A stretch of 64,000 nt of DNA from Pontiella desulfatans (GCF_900890425.1 NZ_CAAHFG010000003.1:620001-684000), one strand, 5' to 3'. Counted from the stretch's first letter, positions 26,312 through 35,800 are shown. A program made the numbers and translations. Notes: generated by a model from the sequence alone, not told the origin.

Positions 26312-29300
26312 AACGAAAAGGAATTGTGTGGCCTTCGCGGTTGCGCTGCAGATCTCGCTGAGCGGGGTCTTTGCTTTAGAACAGCCGAACATTCTATGGC
26401 TGACGAGCGAGGATAACAGCGCGAAGTGGATCGGTTGTTACGGGAATGCGCAGGCGACCACGCCGAATATCGACCGACTGGCTGCTGAGGGGTTCCGGTA
26501 TGCCCATTGCTATGCCAACGCAACGGTATGCGCGCCTTCCCGTTCGACCTGGATCACCGGCCTGCAGGCGGTTTCCACAGGAACCCACCCCATGCGCAGT
26601 CGCTATCCCATTCCGCATGATCAGTTGCGATACTATCCGGACCACCTGCGTGAAGCCGGCTATTACGTCACGAACCACGAAAAGACGGACTACAACATTG
26701 GCGGACGGGCTGATAACGACTGCTGGGATTCCGGTGAGCGCTATGGTTGGCGCGGCCGCAACGCGGGGCAACCCTTTTTCTGTGTGATTAATTTTCTGGA
26801 ATCGCACGAAAGCAGGGCGTTTGGACTCGTGGACCGGACAAGGCATGATCCGGACAAGGTGAAGCCGGCCGCCTACCATCCGGATCTGCCGGTGATCCGT
26901 CAGAACTATGCGCATTACATGGATGCGGTGGAAAACATGGATGCCGAAATCGGCCGGGTGCTGGCTGAACTGGAAAAGGACGGGCTCGCGGATGACACTA
27001 TTGTGATCTATAATTCCGATCACGGCGGCGTGATGTTCCGCAGTAAACGCTTTCTGTATGACAGCGGGACGCACTGTCCGCTGATCATTCGTATTCCCGC
27101 AAAATTCAGGCACCTGTGGCCGAATCAAAAAACCGGCACTGTGGTGGACCGTTTGGTGAGCTTTGTGGATATGCCTGCCACCTGGTTAAGCCTGGCCGGC
27201 GCGGACGTTCCGGAACGGTTCCAGGGCACCGTATTTCTGGGTGAAGGAATGGGCGATGAGCCGACCTTTCATTTCAGCTTTCGCGAGCGTGCGGATGAGC
27301 GCATCGATCCGGTGCGCTCAATACGCACCCGGGACTATATCTATATCAAAAACTACCTGCCCTTTGTTCCGGGCGGCCAGCACCTGATGTATCCCTGGAT
27401 CATGAAAGCCACGCAGGTCTGGAGTGCATATGACCAGGCGGGGAAAACGGATGCGGTAACCGGGCGCTTTTTCCGTCCGCGTCCGCCGGAAGAGCTGTAT
27501 TGCGGATCTTCTGATCCCGATAATGTCCGCAACCTGGTGGAGGATCCGGCCCTGCAGGAAAAGCTTGCCGCCATGCGCGCCCGGCTGCGGGCCTACCAGT
27601 TGGACATCCACGACTCCGGCCTGCTGCCGGAAAGTGAACGTGCCCGCCTGACCGCAAAGCACGGGATCACGATCTATGAGCTGGTACGTGATCCGGCGCT
27701 TTATGATCTGCCGACCCTGCTGGATGCCGCGGATCTGGCCCTGGAACAGGAGGTCCGGAACCTCCCCGAATTGCTCAAGGGACTGAGGTCGGAAATCGTT
27801 GGAGTTCGCTACTGGTCGGCCGTTGGACTGGTTGGTCTGGCAGAGCAGGCGCGGCCTGCGGTTCCGGAGCTGAAGATGGCGCTGAATGACGAGTCGCACG
27901 AAGTCCGTATTATGGCGGCCTATGCGCTGGTCAGGCTGGGCGAAACGCGGGAGGCTTATGCCTGTTTCCGTGAGCTGATGCAGGCGAAATCGTATGCCTT
28001 ATTGAGCGTGCTCAACGCCATCGACTGGCTGGGCGATGAAGGGCAGCCGCTGATTAAATCCGTCCAGCGCCTGTCTGAGCTGTCCGATACGGAGTCAGAC
28101 CTGCGGGCGTGGTTGCTGGAAAAGAACGGGTTTGAAGTGGAACTGAACTGGGCGCAGCAGAAATATATACGGCTGGAGCAGGAGGAGTTGCAGCGCCGTG
28201 AACAGGCCGCCGCAAGACCTAATATACTCTACATCAACGCGGATGACCTTGGCGTGGCCGATGTGGGATTCATGGGGAATGCTGTATATCACACCCCGAA
28301 TCTCGACCGGCTGGCAGCAGAGGGCATGGTGTTTACCTGCGCCTATGCGCCGGCCGCCAACTGCGCGCCGAGCCGTGCGGCCTGCCTGAGCGGTCAACAG
28401 GCTTCGCGAACAGGCGTCTATACGGTAGGTAATTCCGCTCGGGGAAAAACGGAAACCCGCAAACTGATACCCATAAAAAACCGGCCGGTGTTGTCGGACG
28501 AAGCGCTGACGATTGCAGATGTCCTTAAGGATGCCGGATATACTACCTGCCAGATTGGTAAATGGCACGTCGGCAAAGATCCTGCACAGCAGGGGATCGA
28601 TATCAATATCGGCGGCGGGGAATGGGGGGGGGCGAAATCCTATTTCAGCCCCTATCGCAATCCCGTCTTGACGGATGGTCCTGACGGTGAATACCTGACC
28701 GATCGACTGACGGATGAAGCCATTCGATTTGTACGCGATCACCGGACCGGACCTTTTTTCCTCTATCTTCCCTATTATACGGTTCACACGCCGCTTCAGG
28801 GACGTCCCGATCTCGTGGAGCGATACAAACGTGTTGAAGGGATTAATGCCGACTATGCCGCCATGGTGGAGGCGCTGGATGAAAACATCGGACGGCTGCT
28901 TGAAAGCCTGGAAGAATTCAACTTAAGCGACAATACGTTGGTCATATTTACATCCGATAATGGCGGCATTCGCTCCATCAGTCGTCAGGATCCATACCGC
29001 GCAGGGAAGGGGTCGTACTATGAAGGGGGGATCCGCGTACCGTTGACCATGCGCTGGCCGGGTACAATCCGTCCGGGTTCAACCTGCGCAGAACCGGTGA
29101 CCGGACTCGATTTCTTTCCTACATTGGTCCATGCAGCGGGAGCCGACGTCCCTGCCGGCACGCAGCTCGATGGCGTCAACCTTATGCCGGTGCTTACGGA
29201 GTACGCGCCTTTGCCGGAGCGAGCGCTTTTCTGGCATTTTCCGATCTATCTGCAGGCTTACGACGGATCGCTGGACGATGCACGCGATCCGCTCTTCCGC

Positions 29301-29534
29301 ACCCGGCCCGGTTCCGCCATGCGGTTCGGCAAGTGGAAGCTGCATCACTATTTTGAAGACGACGCCTTCGAGCTCTATGATCTGGAAACGGACATTGGAG
29401 AACGAAACAACCTCGCTGAATCCAATCCTGAGCAGGTGAAGGAACTGAAAAGGCTTCTCAATGCCTGGCGCAAAAACGTCAACGCTCCGGTTCCAACCGG
29501 GAAAAACCCAAAGTACGATCCTGATGATGTATGA
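26304..29534 (+). CDS. Double-headed sulfatase: two S1 sulfatase domains joined by HEAT-like repeats
   Basis: I chose the GTG at 26304, preceded by AAGGAGAG. It gives MSRTKRNCVAFAVALQ as a signal peptide, cleaved near VFALEQ; more upstream codons lie inside the previous gene. The 1076-residue product has a first sulfatase domain (about 28-480). It starts QPNILWLTSEDNSAKW, has maturation motif C-A-P-S-R at Cys76 and carries YNSDHGG. A helical HEAT-like stretch (about 485-600) is followed by a second sulfatase domain (about 637-1060). That domain has PNILYINADDLG, C-A-P-S-R at Cys687 and FTSDNGG. The whole is one uninterrupted frame. Sulfatases with C-terminal HEAT repeats are known in this bacterial group, but the attached second sulfatase looks like a gene fusion. 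Both heads look catalytically complete. Confidence 0.9.
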   Translation: MSRTKRNCVAFAVALQISLSGVFALEQPNILWLTSEDNSAKWIGCYGNAQATTPNIDRLAAEGFRYAHCYANATVCAPSRSTWITGLQAVSTGTHPMRSRYPIPHDQLRYYPDHLREAGYYVTNHEKTDYNIGGRADNDCWDSGERYGWRGRNAGQPFFCVINFLESHESRAFGLVDRTRHDPDKVKPAAYHPDLPVIRQNYAHYMDAVENMDAEIGRVLAELEKDGLADDTIVIYNSDHGGVMFRSKRFLYDSGTHCPLIIRIPAKFRHLWPNQKTGTVVDRLVSFVDMPATWLSLAGADVPERFQGTVFLGEGMGDEPTFHFSFRERADERIDPVRSIRTRDYIYIKNYLPFVPGGQHLMYPWIMKATQVWSAYDQAGKTDAVTGRFFRPRPPEELYCGSSDPDNVRNLVEDPALQEKLAAMRARLRAYQLDIHDSGLLPESERARLTAKHGITIYELVRDPALYDLPTLLDAADLALEQEVRNLPELLKGLRSEIVGVRYWSAVGLVGLAEQARPAVPELKMALNDESHEVRIMAAYALVRLGETREAYACFRELMQAKSYALLSVLNAIDWLGDEGQPLIKSVQRLSELSDTESDLRAWLLEKNGFEVELNWAQQKYIRLEQEELQRREQAAARPNILYINADDLGVADVGFMGNAVYHTPNLDRLAAEGMVFTCAYAPAANCAPSRAACLSGQQASRTGVYTVGNSARGKTETRKLIPIKNRPVLSDEALTIADVLKDAGYTTCQIGKWHVGKDPAQQGIDINIGGGEWGGAKSYFSPYRNPVLTDGPDGEYLTDRLTDEAIRFVRDHRTGPFFLYLPYYTVHTPLQGRPDLVERYKRVEGINADYAAMVEALDENIGRLLESLEEFNLSDNTLVIFTSDNGGIRSISRQDPYRAGKGSYYEGGIRVPLTMRWPGTIRPGSTCAEPVTGLDFFPTLVHAAGADVPAGTQLDGVNLMPVLTEYAPLPERALFWHFPIYLQAYDGSLDDARDPLFRTRPGSAMRFGKWKLHHYFEDDAFELYDLETDIGERNNLAESNPEQVKELKRLLNAWRKNVNAPVPTGKNPKYDPDDV

Positions 29535-29571
29535 GCAAAACCATGAACATTCCCAGGCAAACCGGGTGAAT

Positions 29572-32500
29572 ATGATAAAATCAATGATTGCAAAATACAT
29601 TACCTTTTTATGTGGACTGCTATTGGGTTTTCAGAGCCTTGCCGCCGACCAGGCGCCTTCACCTCTCGGGGTAGATAACTGTTACAAGGGCTCCCATGCT
29701 CTCGATGAGCTGGCGCGAAGGTTCAATGAGCCGGAGCGCCACGCCCGGCCCTGGGTGTACTGGTTCTGGATGAACGGAAATATCTCGAAGGAGGGCATCA
29801 CGGCAGACCTCGAAGCGATGCACGCTGTCGGGATCGGCGGCGTGATGATGTTCAATGTCAGCATTGTTCCAGAGGGTCCGATTCATTACCAGTCGCCGGA
29901 GTGGATGGCGATGGTCCGGCACGCCACCAAAACGGCAAAGGAACTCGATATCTCCTTCGTGATTCACAATTGCGCTGGATGGGCCACCTCCGGGGGACCG
30001 TGGGTTACCAAGGACAATGCTATGAAGAAGCTGGTGTTCTCGGAGGTTCAGGTTTCCGGCGGGAAGTCCTGCAATCAGGCCCTGCCCATGCCGGAGAAAC
30101 AGCTGGATTACTACCGGGATATTGCCTGCCTGGCCTTTCCCGCACCGGCGAAGAAGCAACGTGTGCCAGACATTGCGGGGAAGGCGGGCTTCGAGCGGCA
30201 ATTCGGTCTGACCATCGGCTCGGAAACCGTCTCTGCGGAGGCGATCGTTCCGTCGTCCGCGATCATCGATTTGTCGGACCAGGTCTCAGAGCAGGGGGTC
30301 CTGAGTTGGGACGCGCCTGCGGGTGAAAACTGGACGGTCCTGCGGGTCGGTTACACGCTCACCGGCAGAAGGAATACTACAGGCATCCGGGATGGGATCG
30401 GGTTGGAATGCGACAAGATGAGCTGCGAGGCTGTGGATGCGCATTGGCGACACGCGATCCAGCCGATCGTCGAGTCGCTGGGGGACGGGGCCCTGAACGG
30501 CGTGCTATTCGACAGTTATGAAGCCAAGAGCAGCACCTGGACCGCCAAAATGCCCGACGAATTCCGGACCCGGCGCGGCTACGACCTCCTCAAATGGCTG
30601 CCCGTGCTCACGGGCAGGTATGTCGATTCTGTTTACGATACTGAGGCGTTCCTGTGGGACTTCCGCAGAACGATCGCCGATCTCTATGAAGATCATTACT
30701 ACCATCACGCGGCCCGGCTGGCCGGAGAGCATGGACTGGAATTTTACCTTGAGCCCTATGAAGGTCCCTTCGACAGCCTGCGGGTCGGCGCCACCGCCCA
30801 CGCGGTGATGGGCGAGTGCTGGACCAACGGCTCAATGATCCACTGGAACAAGGTTGCCTCCTCAGTAGCCCATACCTACGGCATCCGGCGGGTGGGATGC
30901 GAGATCTTCACCGCCGACGGGTTCCATGGGCGCTGGCAGGGGCATCCCCGTAACCTCAAGCGTATCGGCGACCGGGTCTGGTCGGAAGGCGTGAACCATT
31001 TTGTCATCCACCGCTACGCCCACCAGCCGTGGATGAATGTCCGGCCCGGTCAGTCCCTTGGGCCTTATGGAACCCACTTCGAACGCACCAACCCGTGGTG
31101 GAATCCGTCCCGGGAATGGATCACCTACCTGACCCGCGCCCAGCAAGTTCTCCAGGCCGGGAGGGCCGTGGCCGACATCGCTTTGGTCGCAGACGAGGGC
31201 ATGCCCTCCCACGGGACCTGGCGCCCCGACATTAAAGAGTTGGGCTATGACTACGATATGGTCAGCGCCAGCCAGGTACCGCAGTTCCGCTACCACAACG
31301 GGGAATTCATCCTGCCCAGTGGTGCGACCTACAAGGCCCTGATCTTTTCAGGAAGCGCCCATCTCACCCTGCACACGCTCGAGAAAATCAAGGAACTGAC
31401 CGACGCGGGGGCGACGGTCTTCGCGCCCCTTCCGCTAGCCTCACCGAGCAGAAGCGACCTCGGGGCGCGGGAGAAATACGCGGCACTGGTGGGCGAGCTG
31501 TTCGACAGGGACCCGGCCATCGGCGCCAGTGACTCCCGCGCGGGACGGGTGATCTCGCGGGAGGACATCGGCGCGGCCATCAAAGCCCTGGACCTGCTAC
31601 CTGATTTCGAGGTCCGCGACCCGCAGGCCGAGATCGCATGGGTGCACCGGGAACTCGACGGCGCGCAGATCTATTTCCTCGCTAACCAGATGAACGAACC
31701 GGTCAATATGGAGTGTACCTTCCGGCCCGGAGCCGGGTACGCAGCCGAAATCTGGAAGCCGGAATCCGGTGCGATGTTCAGCATCGGCTGCGCAGGAGCC
31801 GGTGATGGCCGCGCGCGGCTCGACCTGAATTTCGAGTCAGAGGAAGCGTATTTCGTGGTTTTCCGCAAGCGGACGCACCCGGCCCGGGAGGAATACCTGG
31901 CCATCCGCAGGACCGAAGGATTGTCGGAACGTCCCGCCGCCCCGTTGCCGAAGCTCGAGATTGAATCCGCTCAATTCGGGATAATCAAGATCGAGCATCC
32001 GCACCTTGTGGATGTCACCGGTATCATCCGCAAGAAGGTCCTCAAAAATGGCCTCGCAATTCAGTCTGGTAATCAACTGGGGGGCGATCCTGCCCCCGGT
32101 AATGGGAAGACACTCTGGGTAGAGTATCGGCAGGATGGAAAAATACAGAACGCCTTCGCACGCGAGCAGGAGATGCTGAATATCGCGCCTTCATCCCAAT
32201 CTCTCGAAATCCTGCGCGCACTTTATGGTCTCCTGCCGGAGGAGCTGTCCGTATTGCCTCGGCACCAAGCCCGGGATATCACGGGATCCATTCGCGGTCT
32301 TGTTCACGACGGATGCTTGCGGCTCATACCGGGCGATCACTTCGAGGTGCCCGATGATGGCGTGCCTCGGCAGGTCCGGATCGCCTACCGGCAGAACGGG
32401 GAATCCGGAGAATTGACGGTGGGGATGGAGGAGACGGTGGTGCTGCCCGTCATGGCGTGGCGGTACCGGCACCCGTTCCCGGAACTCCGATACCGTGACG

Positions 32501-33252
32501 GCAAACCCTTTGCCCGGGTCTGGGAGGCCGGGGCTTACCACCTGACCTCCGGGAGTGGAAAGGAGACGACCCTCGATATTGGTAACGTGCCTCAGGAAGA
32601 GCGCATCGACGGTCCCTGGAATGTGTATTTTCCCCCCTCCGGCGGCGACTCGGATATCAAAAAGGACGGCGATCACCTCGTCTTTGACACCCTCACCTCG
32701 TTCACCCGGCATCCCGACGGGAAGATCAGATACTTTTCCGGCTCCGCCACTTACTCCCGCGAAGTGCATATCGACGCCAACCGGTTTGACGACGGACTCG
32801 AGATCTGGCTGAACCTCGGGCGGGTGGAGTGCATCGCCGAGGTGGCCCTCAACGGCAAACCCGTGGCCATCCTCTGGAAGGAACCCTACCGGGTCAATAT
32901 CACCGGTTTAGTCACCCCCGGCCCCAATCGGCTCGAGGTGAAGGTCACCAACACCCTCGCCAACCGCCTCATTGGCGACGCTCACGGCCAAGACGAGCAG
33001 GAGTACCAAAGCAATGGAATCATCACCACCTACCCGGACTGGCTCAAGAAGGTCAACCCAGCGAAATCCTCGTCCGGCAAAACATTCTCCGTTGTCAAAC
33101 TCTGGAACAGCGATGACGAACTGACCGAGGCCGGACTGCAGGGCCCCGTCACCCTCCAGTTCTCCCGCTCTATTCAACTGGACTCCGCTCCTCCTTCCAA
33201 GCAGGCCTGCTGCCATAAAGTTCCTCAGCCGCAACAAGGGTCTTACCCTTAA
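29572..33252 (+). CDS. Alpha-L-rhamnosidase, GH106
   Basis: The start chosen is the ATG at 29572 (MIKSMIAKYITFLCGL), which opens a signal peptide ending near SLAADQ. The frame extends upstream into the previous gene. The 1226-residue product has the GH106 opening ARPWVYWFWMNGNISKEGI and GIGGVMMFNV. Acidic barrel-end motifs GVLFDSYE and FYLEPYEGP are candidate catalytic regions. C-terminal galactose-binding-like beta domains follow (SATYSREVHIDANRF). It should remove terminal alpha-L-rhamnose outside the cytoplasm. The last 25 or so residues (after LQFSRSIQ) look unlike a normal GH106 end. They read antisense through the coding-like stretch at 33170-33391, so the original C-terminus was probably altered by a rearrangement. 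Confidence 0.88.
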   Translation: MIKSMIAKYITFLCGLLLGFQSLAADQAPSPLGVDNCYKGSHALDELARRFNEPERHARPWVYWFWMNGNISKEGITADLEAMHAVGIGGVMMFNVSIVPEGPIHYQSPEWMAMVRHATKTAKELDISFVIHNCAGWATSGGPWVTKDNAMKKLVFSEVQVSGGKSCNQALPMPEKQLDYYRDIACLAFPAPAKKQRVPDIAGKAGFERQFGLTIGSETVSAEAIVPSSAIIDLSDQVSEQGVLSWDAPAGENWTVLRVGYTLTGRRNTTGIRDGIGLECDKMSCEAVDAHWRHAIQPIVESLGDGALNGVLFDSYEAKSSTWTAKMPDEFRTRRGYDLLKWLPVLTGRYVDSVYDTEAFLWDFRRTIADLYEDHYYHHAARLAGEHGLEFYLEPYEGPFDSLRVGATAHAVMGECWTNGSMIHWNKVASSVAHTYGIRRVGCEIFTADGFHGRWQGHPRNLKRIGDRVWSEGVNHFVIHRYAHQPWMNVRPGQSLGPYGTHFERTNPWWNPSREWITYLTRAQQVLQAGRAVADIALVADEGMPSHGTWRPDIKELGYDYDMVSASQVPQFRYHNGEFILPSGATYKALIFSGSAHLTLHTLEKIKELTDAGATVFAPLPLASPSRSDLGAREKYAALVGELFDRDPAIGASDSRAGRVISREDIGAAIKALDLLPDFEVRDPQAEIAWVHRELDGAQIYFLANQMNEPVNMECTFRPGAGYAAEIWKPESGAMFSIGCAGAGDGRARLDLNFESEEAYFVVFRKRTHPAREEYLAIRRTEGLSERPAAPLPKLEIESAQFGIIKIEHPHLVDVTGIIRKKVLKNGLAIQSGNQLGGDPAPGNGKTLWVEYRQDGKIQNAFAREQEMLNIAPSSQSLEILRALYGLLPEELSVLPRHQARDITGSIRGLVHDGCLRLIPGDHFEVPDDGVPRQVRIAYRQNGESGELTVGMEETVVLPVMAWRYRHPFPELRYRDGKPFARVWEAGAYHLTSGSGKETTLDIGNVPQEERIDGPWNVYFPPSGGDSDIKKDGDHLVFDTLTSFTRHPDGKIRYFSGSATYSREVHIDANRFDDGLEIWLNLGRVECIAEVALNGKPVAILWKEPYRVNITGLVTPGPNRLEVKVTNTLANRLIGDAHGQDEQEYQSNGIITTYPDWLKKVNPAKSSSGKTFSVVKLWNSDDELTEAGLQGPVTLQFSRSIQLDSAPPSKQACCHKVPQPQQGSYP

Positions 33253-33391
33253 GCCCGAACAGTAGAGCGACGTAATCGTAGCCCTCGGCAACTGGATGCA
33301 GGGCGCGGCCGGAGGCCGTTAAATCATGAGCATGTGAAGGGACAATGATGAAACGTTGCGCACTCAAGATGACATTGAAACCTTTAAACAA
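33170..33391 (-). pseudogene. Possible gene remnant, convergent with the GH106 end
   Basis: A minus-strand frame of 73 codons overlaps the last 83 bases of the GH106 gene and fills most of the gap before the first IS66 element. The translation (RALHPVAEGYDYVALLFGLKG and WKEERSPVE) looks like ordinary protein, but I do not recognise a family. Its stop lies exactly where conserved GH106 sequence ends on the other strand, so it may be the tail of a foreign gene fragment that joined here. No ribosome site is evident. It could be a chance frame. Confidence 0.3.
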
Positions 33392-33433
33392 AAATGGAAC
33401 TCAACGGAATGGATGTAGAAAATAGAAACCTGA

Positions 33434-33441
33434 CACCTATC
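33434..33441. repeat. Target-site duplication, left copy, first IS66
   Basis: The 8-bp sequence CACCTATC abuts the left end of the first IS66 element. It is repeated exactly at its right end (35773-35780). Eight bases is the duplication length expected for IS66. Confidence 0.93.
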
Positions 33442-33501
33442 GTATACGCCTCTTCCTCCTCCCCGTAGTCAGCTCGGGGGAAGCCTGATAATTTGTCGGG
33501 C

Positions 33502-33831
33502 ATGGATACGAATGAAAGCAATGGAATGGGGCGAGCCTCTTATACAGAGGAGGAACGCCGGGAGTTGATCGAAGAGTTCAATGGTGCCGGGCTAACTCAG
33601 GCGGCATTCTGCCGGGAATGGAATATTAATCCGAAAACGCTGGCTCGTTGGTTGCGCCTTGAACGACAGGAGCAGGAACCTGCTTTTTACGAGGTGGAGT
33701 TGCGGCCTGATGCCGCCGAGCCGGATGAGGTGCGGATCTGTCTGCCGAACCGGATTGAGGTGATGGTGCCGGTTGCATCGCCGAAAGAACTCGGTGCTGT
33801 TCTGCGGGAGGCGGCCGGATGTTTGGATTAA
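33502..33831 (+). CDS. tnpA: IS66 accessory protein TnpA
   Basis: This small helix-turn-helix protein is the first gene of the IS66 element. The motif TEEERRELIEEFNGAGLTQAAF followed by CREWNINPKTLARWLR is the typical IS66 TnpA DNA-binding region. I prefer the ATG at 33502; an in-frame TTG at 33493 is also open. The end overlaps the tnpB start by 13 bases, which suggests coupled translation. It helps transposition, but its precise role in IS66 elements is not settled. Confidence 0.88.
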   Translation: MDTNESNGMGRASYTEEERRELIEEFNGAGLTQAAFCREWNINPKTLARWLRLERQEQEPAFYEVELRPDAAEPDEVRICLPNRIEVMVPVASPKELGAVLREAAGCLD

Positions 33832-34166
33832 GCAACTCTATCCGGGTGTACCTGGCGGTGGAGCCGGTGGACCTGCGAAAAAGTTTTAACGGCCTTCATG
33901 GCGTTGTGCTGGATCGGTTGAATGAAGATCCGTGTTCAGGGGCGTTGTATGTGTTTACGAATCGTCGTCGGAACCGGATCAAGACGCTGTACTGGGACGG
34001 CACCGGTATGTGGGTGGCCATCAAGCGGCTGGAGAAAGGATGCTTTAGCTGGCCGAAGGGCGTTGCCGCGAAAGAGACGCTTGCTTTCGCGTCCGAGGCG
34101 CTGGCCCTGCTGTTCTATTGTGCCGATCTGAAACAGGGAGCGTTTAAGCCGTGGTATCAGCGCTGA
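33819..34166 (+). CDS. tnpB: IS66 accessory protein TnpB (Orf2)
   Basis: This 115-residue protein shows the IS66 Orf2 hallmarks VEPVDLRKSFNGLHGVV, YVFTNRRRNRIKTLYWD and a C-terminal FKPWYQR. It is full length for the family. It overlaps tnpA and is separated from tnpC by 66 bases that contain a promoter-like sequence. It is required for efficient transposition in studied IS66 members. Confidence 0.95.
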   Translation: MFGLSNSIRVYLAVEPVDLRKSFNGLHGVVLDRLNEDPCSGALYVFTNRRRNRIKTLYWDGTGMWVAIKRLEKGCFSWPKGVAAKETLAFASEALALLFYCADLKQGAFKPWYQR

Positions 34167-34216
34167 TTTTTTTTGCATTTTTCCTGCTCTTGATGCCGCC
34201 ATTTTCCGGTCGGTTT

Positions 34217-34225
34217 TGGTATAAT
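34217..34225 (+). promoter_or_regulatory. Extended -10 promoter-like element before tnpC (copy A)
   Basis: The sequence TTGGTATAAT, a perfect TATAAT with the extended TGn motif, ends 7 bases before the tnpC ATG. A transcript from here would be nearly leaderless. The same arrangement is conserved in the second IS66 copy. Confidence 0.45.
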
Positions 34226-34232
34226 ATACGGC

Positions 34233-35738
34233 ATGGAATTCAACCGGGAAAATTTTGATAAGCTGCTTGCGCAAAACACCGATCAGCAGGTTGAAATACG
34301 CCTTCTGCATGAGAAGGTCCGTTATCTGATGAATAAGATATTCGGGCGCAGCAGTGAAAAACTGACCCCGGACCAGATGGAACTGGCGTTTGAAGAGCTT
34401 CGCGAGATGCAGGATGCTCTCGACGAAGCCGAAGAAAAACTCGAAGAGCTCGACGAAAAAAAGGAATCCCGGCGCGGTAAGCGCAAACCGCTTAAAGAGC
34501 GTATCCCTGAAGATCTCCCGACCGAGCGCGTCGTTATCGTTCCGGATGAAGTGCAGGCGGATCCGCAGAGCTATAAAAAGATTGGCGAGGAAACCGTTGA
34601 GGAACTCGACGTTACGCCGACTCAATACTTCCGCCGCATCATCGTCCGCGAAAAATATATCAAAGTAGATGACCGCAACGTCGCACCGCTCATTGCTCCT
34701 GCCCCGAAGCGGCTGATCCCGAACAGCTATGCTTCCGCCGGACTGATCCGGAGCATCATTCTGAACAAATACTGTGACCATCTTCCGCTTTACCGGCAGG
34801 AGATGACGCTGAAATACCGCCACGATATTGAAATCAGCCGCAAAACCATGGGCAACTGGATGTATCTGGTCGCCGATTGGCTGACTCTGATTTATGAAGC
34901 GCTCCGCAATGAAATCCGGCAAAGCGGATACATGCAGATCGATGAAACATTCATAAAATACCAGGACACGGAAAAGGACCATTGTCCCAATGGATACCTA
35001 TGGGCCTATCACAGTCCCGGGGCCGGCGTGCTGTTTGAATGGTTCCCGAGCCGGGCCGCCGAATGCCTGGATCCGATGCTCACCGATTATGAAGGATATA
35101 TTCAGACCGATGGGTATGCCGCCTATCCGGCGTGGCTGAACCGTCCGGAACATCAAAAAGAAAAAGAGACCATCATTCACGCCGCCTGCTGGGCGCATAC
35201 CCGTCGGAACTTCGTGGAAGTGCCTGACAACTCGAACGCCCGGAAAGTCGTAAAGCTGATCGCCAAACTCTACCGCACTGAAACAGAACTTCGAAACAAT
35301 CCTGAACTTGAACGCGCGGCCTACCGCCGGAAACATGCGGCTCCGGTTCTGGATAAAATTAAAACGATCCTCGATAAAGAACAGGCGCGCCAGTTGCCAA
35401 AGAGCAACTTTGGAAAAGCCATAACCTATGCGCTTGATCGCTGGGAAGCGCTTAATCTTTACCTCGAACACGGAACATTCGAAATCGACAACAACCTGGT
35501 CGAGAACGCCATTCGTCCGACCGCGCTGGGCAAAAAGAACTTCCTGTTCTTCGGCAGCCCGAACTCCGGGCAGACCAGTGCCGTCATCTACAGCCTGGTG
35601 GAAACCTGCCGTAAACTCGGCCTTAACCCCGCCGAGTATCTCAAAGACCTACTCGACGCCCTGCCGACCATGCAACAGTCCGAAGCTGCGAACTGGACAC
35701 CTGCCCGCTGGTCCACCGCTCGCACTCAAACGGCATAG
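34233..35738 (+). CDS. tnpC: IS66 transposase TnpC
   Basis: This 501-residue DDE transposase has an N-terminal leucine-rich coiled coil (about 1-80). The catalytic Asp lies in GYMQIDETFIKYQ, the second in GYIQTDGYAAYP, and the Glu in IDNNLVENAIRPTALG, before a C-terminal IS66_C region (LNPAEYLKDLLDALP). The zinc-finger cysteines usual between the coiled coil and the catalytic domain are absent; the same stretch reads YKKIGEETVEELDVTP. There is no ribosome site before the ATG, only the TATAAT-like box. The frame is intact, so the protein is probably functional. Confidence 0.96.
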   Translation: MEFNRENFDKLLAQNTDQQVEIRLLHEKVRYLMNKIFGRSSEKLTPDQMELAFEELREMQDALDEAEEKLEELDEKKESRRGKRKPLKERIPEDLPTERVVIVPDEVQADPQSYKKIGEETVEELDVTPTQYFRRIIVREKYIKVDDRNVAPLIAPAPKRLIPNSYASAGLIRSIILNKYCDHLPLYRQEMTLKYRHDIEISRKTMGNWMYLVADWLTLIYEALRNEIRQSGYMQIDETFIKYQDTEKDHCPNGYLWAYHSPGAGVLFEWFPSRAAECLDPMLTDYEGYIQTDGYAAYPAWLNRPEHQKEKETIIHAACWAHTRRNFVEVPDNSNARKVVKLIAKLYRTETELRNNPELERAAYRRKHAAPVLDKIKTILDKEQARQLPKSNFGKAITYALDRWEALNLYLEHGTFEIDNNLVENAIRPTALGKKNFLFFGSPNSGQTSAVIYSLVETCRKLGLNPAEYLKDLLDALPTMQQSEAANWTPARWSTARTQTA

Positions 35739-35772
35739 CCGTTGTCAATGAGGTGATCGAAAAGACGCATAC

Positions 35773-35780
35773 CACCTATC
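35773..35780. repeat. Target-site duplication, right copy, first IS66
   Basis: CACCTATC directly follows the right inverted repeat and matches 33434-33441 exactly. Confidence 0.93.
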
Positions 35781-35792
35781 ACCCTGCTGCTC

Positions 35793-35800
35793 GCTTGTTT
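35793..35800. repeat. Target-site duplication, left copy, second IS66
   Basis: GCTTGTTT abuts the left end of the second IS66 element and recurs exactly at 38130-38137. Only 12 bases separate it from the right duplication of the first element. Confidence 0.93.

Larger units (their letters stand above)
33442..35772 (+). mobile_element. IS66-family insertion sequence, copy A (complete)
   Basis: The element is about 2331 bp and carries tnpA, tnpB and tnpC in the usual order. Its ends are imperfect inverted repeats: GTATACGCCTCTTC on the left and the complement of GTATGCGTCTTTTC on the right, matching at 11 of 14 positions. Perfect 8-bp direct repeats CACCTATC flank it, so it moved in as a unit and has not recombined since. 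All three frames are open. It is similar to, but clearly diverged from, the second copy at 35801, so the two are separate arrivals rather than a recent duplication. Confidence 0.95.
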
